In this document: in pieces, positions 1-5,062 of the stretch
Layout: the number at the start of each line of letters is the position of its first letter
How positions within the stretch are numbered: position 1 is the first letter of the stretch
Program-made: the position numbers and the translations under genes
Source of the DNA: Candidatus Pelagibacter sp. TMED165
Lineage (GTDB): Bacteria > Pseudomonadota > Alphaproteobacteria > Pelagibacterales > Pelagibacteraceae
Length of the DNA stretch: 6,751 nucleotides
Reading direction: 5' to 3'
Assembly: GCA_002171035.2 (NCBI GenBank)
Contig: NHHO02000011.1
Coordinates: forward strand, 1 to 6,751
The notes under the pieces: model-generated
What the model was told of the DNA's origin: nothing
Databases searched by the model: none
What the model saw: the letters and a program-made list of their open reading frames with translations, nothing else

Positions 1-757
1 TAAGTAAAACTGTCATTGGGCCTTGGGCTTTTAAGTCTTTTGCATATATAGGTTTTTTATCTTTTGAATATGCAACAGTAATATTACCGATTTTTTCCTC
101 TAATTCTTGAATGCTATTCGATAAGCAAAAAATTGCCATTACTTCAGACGCAACGGTTATATCAAAACTATCTTTTCTTGGTGTGTTAGATTTTAATTTT
201 TCTAAGTTTATTTCTATCGTTCTTAATGCTCGATCATTAAGATCTACTACTCTTTTCCAAACTATATTGCTTTGATCTATATTTAATTTATTCCCCCAGT
301 AAATGTGATTGTCTATTAAAGCAGAAAGTAAATTATGCGCAGAGGTAATTGCATGAAAATCACCTGTAAAATGTAGGTTAATCTGTTCCATTGGTATAAC
401 TTGCGCATATCCACCACCCGCTGCGCCTCCTTTCATTCCAAAAGAAGGTCCTAAACTTGGTTCTCGTAAACAGACTATTGATTGTTTACCAATTTTATTT
501 AGGGCGTCATTTAATCCAACTGAAGTAGTTGTTTTTCCTTCTCCAGCAGGTGTTGGCGTTATTGCAGTTACTAATATTAGATTGCTTTTTTTTTCTTTGA
601 GAGAGTCAATATAATTTAAATTTAATTTTGCTATATGGCGTCCCATTGGACTAAAATTAAAGGGGTCATCTGAAATATTAAATTTTTTTAAAATTTCGTT
701 AATTGGTTTTATATTTGCCGCTCTCGCTATTTCAATGTCAGATTTGATTTTATTCAT
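1..757 (-). CDS. fhs: Formate--tetrahydrofolate ligase, N-terminal part (runs off the window)
   Basis: ATP-dependent ligase that joins formate to tetrahydrofolate to give 10-formyl-THF, a cytosolic enzyme of one-carbon metabolism. The frame from the ATG at 757 is open to the window edge and gives 252 residues, a little under half of the usual length of about 555. Visible family landmarks are [10 protein letters not shown] (residues 36-45), the phosphate-binding loop [10 protein letters not shown] (69-78), the family signature [11 protein letters not shown] (107-117), [18 protein letters not shown] after it, and VASEVMAIF near residue 210. A good Shine-Dalgarno site, AAGGGA, lies 4 bases before the ATG. 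The gene starts 15 bases after the encoded CCA of tRNA-Phe and very likely shares a transcript with infA and that tRNA, so tRNA processing would give the fhs message a very short leader. No damage is seen. The family call is essentially certain; the C-terminal half is unseen. Confidence 0.97.
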   Translation of the reverse strand, partial: MNKIKSDIEIARAANIKPINEILKKFNISDDPFNFSPMGRHIAKLNLNYIDSLKEKKSNLILVTAITPTPAGEGKTTTSVGLNDALNKIGKQSIVCLREPSLGPSFGMKGGAAGGGYAQVIPMEQINLHFTGDFHAITSAHNLLSALIDNHIYWGNKLNIDQSNIVWKRVVDLNDRALRTIEINLEKLKSNTPRKDSFDITVASEVMAIFCLSNSIQELEEKIGNITVAYSKDKKPIYAKDLKAQGPMTVLL

Positions 758-761
758 TAGG

Positions 762-767
762 TCCCTT
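762..767 (-). promoter_or_regulatory. Ribosome binding site of fhs
   Basis: AAGGGA on the minus strand, 4 bases before the fhs ATG at 757. It is one of the clearest Shine-Dalgarno matches in the window and lies wholly in the 15-base spacer between the tRNA-Phe CCA end and fhs. It would therefore survive cleavage of the tRNA from the shared transcript. Confidence 0.75.
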
Positions 768-772
768 ATTGG

Positions 773-847
773 TGGTGGCCTTGGTTTGAATCGCACAAAC
801 GACACATACCTTTTCAGGGTACTGCTCTACTACTGAGCTACAAGGCC
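773..847 (-). tRNA. tRNA-Phe (anticodon GAA), CCA encoded
   Basis: Reading down from 847, the full cloverleaf is visible: acceptor GGCCTTG paired with CAAGGCC, TA at positions 8-9, D stem GCTC/GAGC with a 7-base loop AGTAGTA, anticodon stem GTACC/GGTAT (one G-T pair) with loop CTGAAAA giving anticodon GAA, variable loop GTGTC, T stem GTTTG/CAAAC with loop TGCGATT, discriminator A73 and an encoded CCA. Variable loop and anticodon loop resemble bacterial tRNA-Phe, and tRNA-Phe near infA is a familiar alphaproteobacterial arrangement. Odd points: the T loop has G at position 55, normally pseudouridine, and the D loop has A where G18 is expected, so the usual G18-Psi55 contact is missing while G19-C56 is kept. 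Its first base is also the last base of the infA TAG stop codon. It lies between infA and fhs and is probably cut out of a shared messenger by RNase P and 3' processing enzymes. Confidence 0.95.
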
Positions 848-1062
848 TAACCTCTAAAAGTAATTCTACCTTTAGTTAAGTCGTAAGGTGTCATTTCTAC
901 CGTTACGTTATCTCCTGCTAGAACTCTTATTCTGTTTTTGCGTAATTTTCCAGCGGTATGAGCTAGGATTTCATGATTATTTTCAAGTCTAACTCTAAAC
1001 ATAGCGTTAGGAAGTAGTTCTGTAACCTTACCTTTAAATTCTAATGTCTCTTGTTTAGCCAA
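847..1062 (-). CDS. infA: Translation initiation factor IF-1
   Basis: IF-1 binds the 30S A site during initiation together with IF-2 and IF-3. The 71-residue product is a single OB-fold domain with the family pattern throughout: [12 protein letters not shown] (17-28), [18 protein letters not shown] (34-51) and [14 protein letters not shown] (57-70). Family members usually have 72 residues; alphaproteobacterial ones commonly end in a form like RITYRFK, whereas this one ends FRG, next to the tRNA gene. The start codon is TTG at 1062, chosen because it gives the conserved MAK start and because AGGA lies 8 bases upstream; the next in-frame Met is residue 21, inside the fold. The hisD stop codon ends directly before the TTG, so translation is probably coupled. 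The stop codon TAG shares its final G with the first base of tRNA-Phe. The identity is certain; the functional effect of the overlap is inference. Confidence 0.97.
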   Translation of the reverse strand: MAKQETLEFKGKVTELLPNAMFRVRLENNHEILAHTAGKLRKNRIRVLAGDNVTVEMTPYDLTKGRITFRG

Positions 1063-2367
1063 TTATTTTTTCCTGTTTATTCTTAGTTTTACCGAATTAG
1101 CATGACCCTCTAAATTTTCATACTCAGCTAAATTTATAACCGATGCTCCTAATCTTTCAATACCTGATTTAGATATTTTTATTATAGAATGTCGTTTTAT
1201 AAAATCATAAACAGATAAACCAGATGAAAACCTAGCAGATCCTGAGGTTGGTAAAACATGATTTGTTCCAGCAAGATAATCACCCATTGCTTCTGGAGAA
1301 AAATTACCCAAAAAAATTGACCCTGCATTATGTATTTTCTTTAAATATTTGTTTGGATTATGCGTGCATATCTCCAGATGTTCAGGAGATATAATATTTA
1401 CAATATTTGCTATCTGCTCGATGCCTTTGGCATAAACTACAAATCCAAATTTTTTAAGGCTTTTAGATGCTATTTTTTTCTTTGATAAAAATTTTAATTG
1501 TTCGTTTATGTAAAAATTTATTTTTTTAATAATATTCTTACTATTGGTAATAACGATAGACTGAGCGTGCTCATCATGTTCTGCTTGAGCAATTAAATCA
1601 GAAGCAACCCATTCTGGATTACATGTTTGATCTGCAATTATTGTAACCTCTGATGGTCCAGCTATCATATCTATTCCAACATCACCAAAAACTTCTTTCT
1701 TTGCAAGTGCAACATATTTATTTCCAGGTCCAACTATTTTATCTACCTTGCTTATTAATTTTGTTCCGTAAGCAAAAGCAGCTATTGCTTGCACACCACC
1801 AGCTTTATAAATTTCTTTTACTTTACATTTTTTAGCTGCATACAAAACAGCAGAATTATATTTTTTTCCGATTGTTGGCGTTGTCATATAAATTTCTTTT
1901 ACTCCAGCAATAAGCGCTGGGATACAATTCATTAATACTGTGCTTGGATAACTTGCAGTTCCACCCGGAACATAGATCCCAACTCTTTTAATTGAACTTG
2001 AAGAGTATGATAGTTGATTTTTGTATTTATCTACTAGTTTAAAATTATTTAGTGATTGTTTTTTGTGAAATTTAAATATTCTGTTAAAAGCTAAATCAAT
2101 AGATTTTTTTGTTTTTTTATCTAATTTATTCAAAGTTTTTTTTATCTCTGAATTTGTAAATTTTAAATTATTAATATTAATTTTTTTTGTTTTAGTAAAT
2201 TTTTTTTCGTATTTAATTAAAGCTTTATCTTTATTTTTCTTTACTTCAGATATAATTTTTTTAACTAAAAATAGTTTTCTTGGCTCTTGAGTTCTTCTTG
2301 TATCAAGTAAATTTTCTAATTTTTTTTTAAAATTTTTTTGGTTTCCATTTAAATATTTTAATATCAT
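1063..2367 (-). CDS. hisD: Histidinol dehydrogenase
   Basis: Zinc-dependent cytosolic enzyme that carries out the last two steps of histidine synthesis, oxidising L-histidinol to L-histidine with two NAD+. The 434 residues match the usual length. The family signature around IDMIAGPSEVTIIAD (232-246) continues into VASDLIAQAEHDEHAQ (254-269). By comparison with the E. coli enzyme, zinc and catalytic residues appear as Q261, H264, E329, H330 (SPEH), D363 (MGDYLAG), E417 and H422 (LEGHANSV), so the enzyme looks intact. VGIYVPGGTASYPSTVLMN (129-147) and VGPGNKYV (212-219) are also typical. The first 120 residues are very Lys/Asn/Ile-rich, reflecting AT pressure. The ATG at 2367 overlaps the DUF2948 gene's TGA by four bases (ATGA), and the TAA abuts the infA TTG. 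No other his gene is in the window; hisD sits with murA and infA as in other alphaproteobacteria. Confidence 0.98.
   Translation of the reverse strand: MILKYLNGNQKNFKKKLENLLDTRRTQEPRKLFLVKKIISEVKKNKDKALIKYEKKFTKTKKININNLKFTNSEIKKTLNKLDKKTKKSIDLAFNRIFKFHKKQSLNNFKLVDKYKNQLSYSSSSIKRVGIYVPGGTASYPSTVLMNCIPALIAGVKEIYMTTPTIGKKYNSAVLYAAKKCKVKEIYKAGGVQAIAAFAYGTKLISKVDKIVGPGNKYVALAKKEVFGDVGIDMIAGPSEVTIIADQTCNPEWVASDLIAQAEHDEHAQSIVITNSKNIIKKINFYINEQLKFLSKKKIASKSLKKFGFVVYAKGIEQIANIVNIISPEHLEICTHNPNKYLKKIHNAGSIFLGNFSPEAMGDYLAGTNHVLPTSGSARFSSGLSVYDFIKRHSIIKISKSGIERLGASVINLAEYENLEGHANSVKLRINRKK
1071..1074 (-). promoter_or_regulatory. Ribosome binding site supporting the TTG start of infA
   Basis: AGGA inside the last codons of hisD, 8 bases before the TTG at 1062. 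It is modest, but it is the only Shine-Dalgarno-like match near the IF-1 N-terminus and supports TTG as the true start. Confidence 0.5.
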
Positions 2368-2807
2368 AAAAATTTATGTTTTGGTTTAGTTTTGCTTTCC
2401 CAAGGAGATCCTTGATCATCTAAAGTGACATCTATAACTTCTAAATTTATCTTAATAACTGCATCTCCTGAAAATATTAATTTAATTTCATAACTATTAT
2501 CAGTCAATTGATTACTTTCAATAGCTAAAAAATCTAAAAAAATTTGTTTGTTTCTTTGAGGTATTTTTTTTGCAGTAACTTTTATAACATTATCAAATTT
2601 TAATATTGTTCGAATTCTTTTGTTTTTCCTAAAAACACCTTTTTCAACATCTTCCCACATAAATCTATTTAATTGCATTAAAAAAATTCTACTTTTATTT
2701 AAACTTGCTATATCTAAAGTTGAAACTATAGAGTCCTGTAAATGAGCAGAAATTACCCTCAGGTCTTCTTCTGTTGTAGCTAATAATTTAAGGTTTTTTG
2801 TTTGCAC
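2364..2807 (-). CDS. DUF2948-type protein of unknown function
   Basis: A 147-residue protein that I recognise as the alphaproteobacterial DUF2948 family, often encoded between murA and hisD; its biochemical role is not known. Family-like patterns visible are LKLLATTEEDLRVISAHLQD (6-25), LNRFMWED (46-53), FSGDAVIKINLEVID (112-126) and LDDQGSPWESKTKPKH (129-144). No signal peptide, membrane segment or obvious catalytic cluster is seen, so it is probably a soluble cytosolic protein. The start is GTG at 2807, one base after the murA TAG; the upstream AGAAGA is a weak Shine-Dalgarno match, and translation is probably coupled to murA. The next in-frame Met is residue 44, beyond the first conserved block, so GTG is preferred. 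The TGA overlaps the hisD ATG by four bases. The family call is good; function cannot be stated. Confidence 0.85.
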   Translation of the reverse strand: MQTKNLKLLATTEEDLRVISAHLQDSIVSTLDIASLNKSRIFLMQLNRFMWEDVEKGVFRKNKRIRTILKFDNVIKVTAKKIPQRNKQIFLDFLAIESNQLTDNSYEIKLIFSGDAVIKINLEVIDVTLDDQGSPWESKTKPKHKFL

Positions 2808-2808
2808 T

Positions 2809-4065
2809 CTAAATTCTTCTAATATTTACTTTGCAATTTAATAGTTTTTTATCTAATTTTTCGTAACCTCTATCCAAATGATATACTCTATTTATAATTG
2901 TTCTGTTGTCAGCAACTAATCCAGCTAAAACTAAACTAACTGAAGCTCTTAAGTCAGTTGCCATTACCTCTGCTCCTGATAAAGAACAGGGACCGTTAAT
3001 TATTGCAATATTGTTTTTTGTTTCAATTTTGGCTCCCATTCTTTTTAATTCTGGAACATGCATAAATCTATTTTCAAAAATATTTTCTTTTATTGTAGAT
3101 TTACCTTTGGCTTTGGTCATAAGAACCATTATTTGAGCCTGAAGATCTGTAGGAAAACCTGGGTATGGCTCTGTTTTTAACGAAATATTTTTTATATTAT
3201 TTGATTTTAATACTGTAATTTTATTTTTATCAATTATTAATTTAACTCCCATCTTTTTTAATATTTTTATTTCAGTTTTAATAATATTTGGGTTAATTTT
3301 TGTAAATATAATTTTTTCTCCGACTAAAGCTGCTGCAATTAAATAAGTGCCTAGTTCAATTCTATCAAATATAATTTTATGAGTGGTCGGTAAAAAATTC
3401 ATTATTCCATCAATCAAAATTTTTCTTTTTTTTAAAGTTTTTATTTTACAGCCCATTTTATTTAAAAAAATAATCATATCTTGAATCTCTGGTTCAGTTG
3501 CACAATTAGCTAAGGTAGTTTGACCTTCTGCACTAACTGCAGCTAAAATAGCATTTTCTGTAGCGCCTACAGATACGGATGGAAATTTAATAAAACTTCC
3601 CTTCAACCCATTTTTAGCAGATGCAAATATATATCCATTTTTTATTTTAATTTTTGCTCCTAATTTCTTTAATGCGAACAAATGAAGATTGACTGGTCTC
3701 GTTCCAATTGCACAACCTCCCGGTAAAGAAACTTTTGCTTTTTTATATCTTGCTAATAAAGGGCCTAAAACTAAAACTCCAGCTCGCATGGTTTTTAATA
3801 GTCTGTATGGTGCTATAGTTTGAAGATGTTTGTCATTTGAAATTTTTAAAATATTTTTATTTTTAAAAATTTTTACATTCATTCCGATGTGTTTAAGCAA
3901 ATTAATCATTGTATATACATCTTGTACAAAAGGAACATTTTTTAATGTAACTGATTTATTGCTTAAAATAGATGCAGCTAAAATTGGAAGAGTTGCATTT
4001 TTAGAGCCTGAAATAGGGATTCTACCACTTAATTTTTTTTTACTTTTGATAATAAGTTTTTGCAT
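2809..4065 (-). CDS. murA: UDP-N-acetylglucosamine 1-carboxyvinyltransferase
   Basis: First committed step of peptidoglycan synthesis in the cytosol: transfers enolpyruvate from PEP to UDP-GlcNAc. From the ATG at 4065 the protein has 418 residues, close to E. coli MurA (419). The K22-N23 pair in ISGSKNATLP, the catalytic-loop cysteine C118 in LPGGCAIGTRPVNLH, R123, the catalytic Asp D307 in PGFPTDLQAQ, R333 in FENRF, D371 in TDLRASVSLVLAG and R399 in HLDRGYEKL are all present. Having Cys rather than Asp in the loop is the fosfomycin-sensitive form in studied enzymes. A GTG at 4098 would add 11 residues, but that extension lies inside dcd and matches nothing in the family, whereas MQKLIIKSKKKLSG is a normal MurA N-terminus. 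The start is 10 bases past the dcd stop with a weak AGG upstream; the stop is one base before the next gene. Confidence 0.98.
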   Translation of the reverse strand: MQKLIIKSKKKLSGRIPISGSKNATLPILAASILSNKSVTLKNVPFVQDVYTMINLLKHIGMNVKIFKNKNILKISNDKHLQTIAPYRLLKTMRAGVLVLGPLLARYKKAKVSLPGGCAIGTRPVNLHLFALKKLGAKIKIKNGYIFASAKNGLKGSFIKFPSVSVGATENAILAAVSAEGQTTLANCATEPEIQDMIIFLNKMGCKIKTLKKRKILIDGIMNFLPTTHKIIFDRIELGTYLIAAALVGEKIIFTKINPNIIKTEIKILKKMGVKLIIDKNKITVLKSNNIKNISLKTEPYPGFPTDLQAQIMVLMTKAKGKSTIKENIFENRFMHVPELKRMGAKIETKNNIAIINGPCSLSGAEVMATDLRASVSLVLAGLVADNRTIINRVYHLDRGYEKLDKKLLNCKVNIRRI

Positions 4066-4075
4066 TAAGATTAAC

Positions 4076-4630
4076 CTAGACCTTTGGCAGGGTAACACCT
4101 TTTTGTTTCATGTATTTACCTTTTCTCTTGGCATAAGTTATTTGAGGTTTTTCGTTTCCTTTAATAAAAACAAATTGTGCTACACCCTCATTTGCATATA
4201 TTTTTGCAGGTAGTGGTGTTGTATTTGAAAATTCTAAAGTTACGTGACCTTCCCAGCCAGGTTCTAAAGGAGTAACATTAACTATAATTCCACATCTAGC
4301 ATATGTTGATTTTCCCAAACAAATAACAAGCACATTGTCTGGAATTTTAAAATACTCCATAGTGCTTGCAAGAGCAAATGAGTTTGGAGGAATTATACAT
4401 TCTTTACCAATTTTAGTTACAAAGCTCTCTTTTTTAAACACTTTAGGATCAACTATTCCCGAATTTACATTAGTAAAAATCTTAAATTCATTTGATACTC
4501 TAGCATCATAACCGTAAGACGAAAGTCCAAAAGAAATTTTTCCTCTTCTTTTTTGTTTGTCTACAAAAGGTTTGATCATACCTTTTGTTTTAACCATATC
4601 TTTAATCCATTTATCTGATAGCACTGTCAT
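4076..4630 (-). CDS. dcd: dCTP deaminase
   Basis: Deaminates dCTP to dUTP, which a dUTPase converts to dUMP for thymidylate synthesis; a trimeric cytosolic enzyme. The 184 residues match the alphaproteobacterial form. Starting [12 protein letters not shown], it shows [14 protein letters not shown] (36-49), GKSTYARCG (106-114, with S108 and R112 in the places of E. coli S111 and R115), [16 protein letters not shown] (121-136) with E133 as the catalytic Glu equivalent to E. coli E138, and [15 protein letters not shown] (139-153). Whether it also has dUTPase activity cannot be told from the sequence alone. No Shine-Dalgarno site precedes the ATG; instead there is an A12 tract followed by CA, which belongs to a small upstream ORF that ends 20 bases inside dcd. 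The gene is followed after 10 bases by murA. Confidence 0.97.
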   Translation of the reverse strand: MTVLSDKWIKDMVKTKGMIKPFVDKQKRRGKISFGLSSYGYDARVSNEFKIFTNVNSGIVDPKVFKKESFVTKIGKECIIPPNSFALASTMEYFKIPDNVLVICLGKSTYARCGIIVNVTPLEPGWEGHVTLEFSNTTPLPAKIYANEGVAQFVFIKGNEKPQITYAKRKGKYMKQKGVTLPKV

Positions 4631-4742
4631 TGTTTTTTTTTTTTGTTTTTTTTAGGAATATTTTTCTTTTTTTCAAATTAGTTTTTAAAGCTACTTCTCG
4701 TCTTGTTTCAAGACGAGAATCTTTTTTAGAAAAAGATCCCAT
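4611..4742 (-). CDS. Putative small basic protein (43 residues) overlapping the dcd start
   Basis: An ORF too short for most gene callers, starting at ATG 4742 and ending with TAA at 4611-4613. It begins [16 protein letters not shown] and continues [20 protein letters not shown], then NNDSAIR. The block with [11 protein letters not shown] resembles, from memory, short alphaproteobacterial proteins carrying an AL-x-x-NL-K/R-RK motif found near murA; I could not check this. It lies 7 bases past the stop of the 63-residue gene and runs 20 bases into dcd, filling an otherwise empty gap. There is no clear Shine-Dalgarno site. The last part is read through A8 and A12 tracts, so its true C-terminus depends on the exact A count: one more A would end the frame at a TGA overlapping the dcd ATG, one fewer would fuse it in frame to dcd. 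It also contains a perfect hairpin. It could instead be an untranslated spacer. Confidence 0.5.
   Translation of the reverse strand: MGSFSKKDSRLETRREVALKTNLKKRKIFLKKTKKKNNDSAIR
4695..4719 (-). other. Perfect 11-bp hairpin with 3-base loop
   Basis: TTCTCGTCTTG pairs with CAAGACGAGAA around a 3-base loop (TTT on the plus strand, AAA on the minus). It is the strongest inverted repeat noticed in the window and lies within the putative 43-residue ORF, between the 63-residue gene and dcd. On the plus strand it is followed by TCTTTTTT, as an intrinsic terminator would be, but no plus-strand gene precedes it. In the minus-strand transcript the next bases are GTAGCTTTAA, not a U tract, so a conventional terminator for the operon is not supported. 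It may be an RNA processing or stability element, or a consequence of coding sequence. Confidence 0.6.
4719..4737 (-). other. Second, AT-rich 8-bp inverted repeat next to the 11-bp hairpin
   Basis: ATCTTTTT pairs with AAAAAGAT around a 3-base loop, sharing base 4719 with the 11-bp hairpin, so the two stems lie in tandem. It is weak because nearly all pairs are A-T, and in such AT-rich DNA it may be chance. It lies in the first codons of the putative 43-residue ORF, where a structured RNA could lower its translation. Confidence 0.3.
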
Positions 4743-4749
4743 AAAATAA

Positions 4750-4941
4750 TTATTCGTTATCTGGATTAGTTAAATCTTCAAGAGTAATGGGTTTGTCTAT
4801 ATCATGCATTTTCTTAGACTCTTCTTTTTGTGATATACTACTTTTTTTAGCTCTTTTTTGCTCAAGCCTAGCTTTTTTTTTAGCTTCTTTCTTCATAGCT
4901 TTCTCGCCTCTTGTAGATTTGTAATCGTAGTGAATACCCAT
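4750..4941 (-). CDS. Small charged protein, 63 residues, function unknown
   Basis: I do not recognise this protein. It begins MGIHYDYKSTRGEKAMKKEA, continues as a Lys/Arg/Glu/Ala-rich stretch to about residue 37 that should be helical and possibly nucleic-acid or ribosome binding, and ends in an acidic tail, DKPITLEDLTNPDNE. There is no signal peptide or membrane segment. The gene is supported by a strong Shine-Dalgarno site (AGGAG, 5 bases before the ATG at 4941), a plausible promoter further upstream, and a start and stop that fit the packed layout. It is the first gene after the largest gap in the window and so may lead the operon that continues into dcd, murA, hisD and infA. That it is a real gene is likely; any function is a guess. 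Confidence 0.75.
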   Translation of the reverse strand: MGIHYDYKSTRGEKAMKKEAKKKARLEQKRAKKSSISQKEESKKMHDIDKPITLEDLTNPDNE

Positions 4942-4946
4942 TTTTG

Positions 4947-4951
4947 CTCCT
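4947..4951 (-). promoter_or_regulatory. Ribosome binding site of the 63-residue gene
   Basis: AGGAG on the minus strand, 5 bases before the ATG at 4941. It is the best Shine-Dalgarno match in the window and the main evidence that this small ORF is translated. Confidence 0.8.
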
Positions 4952-4982
4952 GCATTTATTTAATTTTACTTTGTTGATGGAA

Positions 4983-5012
4983 ATTATGCAAGTCTCTAAT
5001 AAAAACTGTTAA
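4983..5012 (-). promoter_or_regulatory. Candidate sigma70-type promoter for the small gene and downstream operon
   Basis: In the 121-base gap between the DUF255 gene and the 63-residue gene, TTAACA (5012-5007) and CATAAT (4988-4983) are separated by 18 bases and each match the sigma70 consensus at five of six positions. Transcription would start near 4976, leaving a leader of roughly 35 bases with the AGGAG site. A second -10-like TAAAAT at 4968-4963 lies 17 bases after a poorer TTGCAT. Such matches are common by chance in AT-rich DNA; the position in the only sizeable gap makes this one reasonable. Confidence 0.45.
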
Positions 5013-5015
5013 TTC

Positions 5016-5050
5016 TATTATTACGTGAAGCATTAATTGGTTTAATTGCT
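5016..5050 (-). other. Imperfect inverted repeat after the DUF255 gene
   Basis: Just past the stop of the DUF255 gene, AAGCAATTAA and TTAATGCTT can pair with one bulged A around a short loop. No U tract follows on the minus strand, so this is only a weak candidate for a transcript end. The rest of the gap holds the candidate promoter. Confidence 0.2.
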
Positions 5051-5062
5051 TATGTTTTTGTT

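Noticed and set aside
773..847. Reading the tRNA as a degraded pseudogene because of the unusual T and D loops
   Set aside because: All four stems pair, the anticodon loop is normal, CCA is encoded, and the two unusual bases are tertiary partners, which fits a functional variant better than decay.
1653..1835. Plus-strand open frame of 60 codons inside hisD
   Set aside because: Antisense to conserved HisD active-site coding sequence, with no independent support.
2906..3136. Plus-strand open frame of 76 codons inside murA
   Set aside because: Antisense shadow of the conserved MurA C-terminal region, with no family resemblance.
4066..4098. GTG at 4098 as the murA start, adding 11 residues
   Set aside because: The extension overlaps dcd and has no resemblance to MurA N-termini; the ATG at 4065 gives the normal family length and alignment.
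3830..4213. Plus-strand open frame of 127 codons across the murA/dcd junction
   Set aside because: It lies opposite two firmly identified genes, its product is a hydrophobic antisense shadow of Lys-rich coding, and no ribosome binding site or family pattern is seen.
4695..4728. Rho-independent terminator ending the 63-residue gene's transcript
   Set aside because: The T-run is on the wrong side for minus-strand transcription; downstream on the minus strand there is only GTAGCTTTAA, and dcd follows with no obvious promoter.
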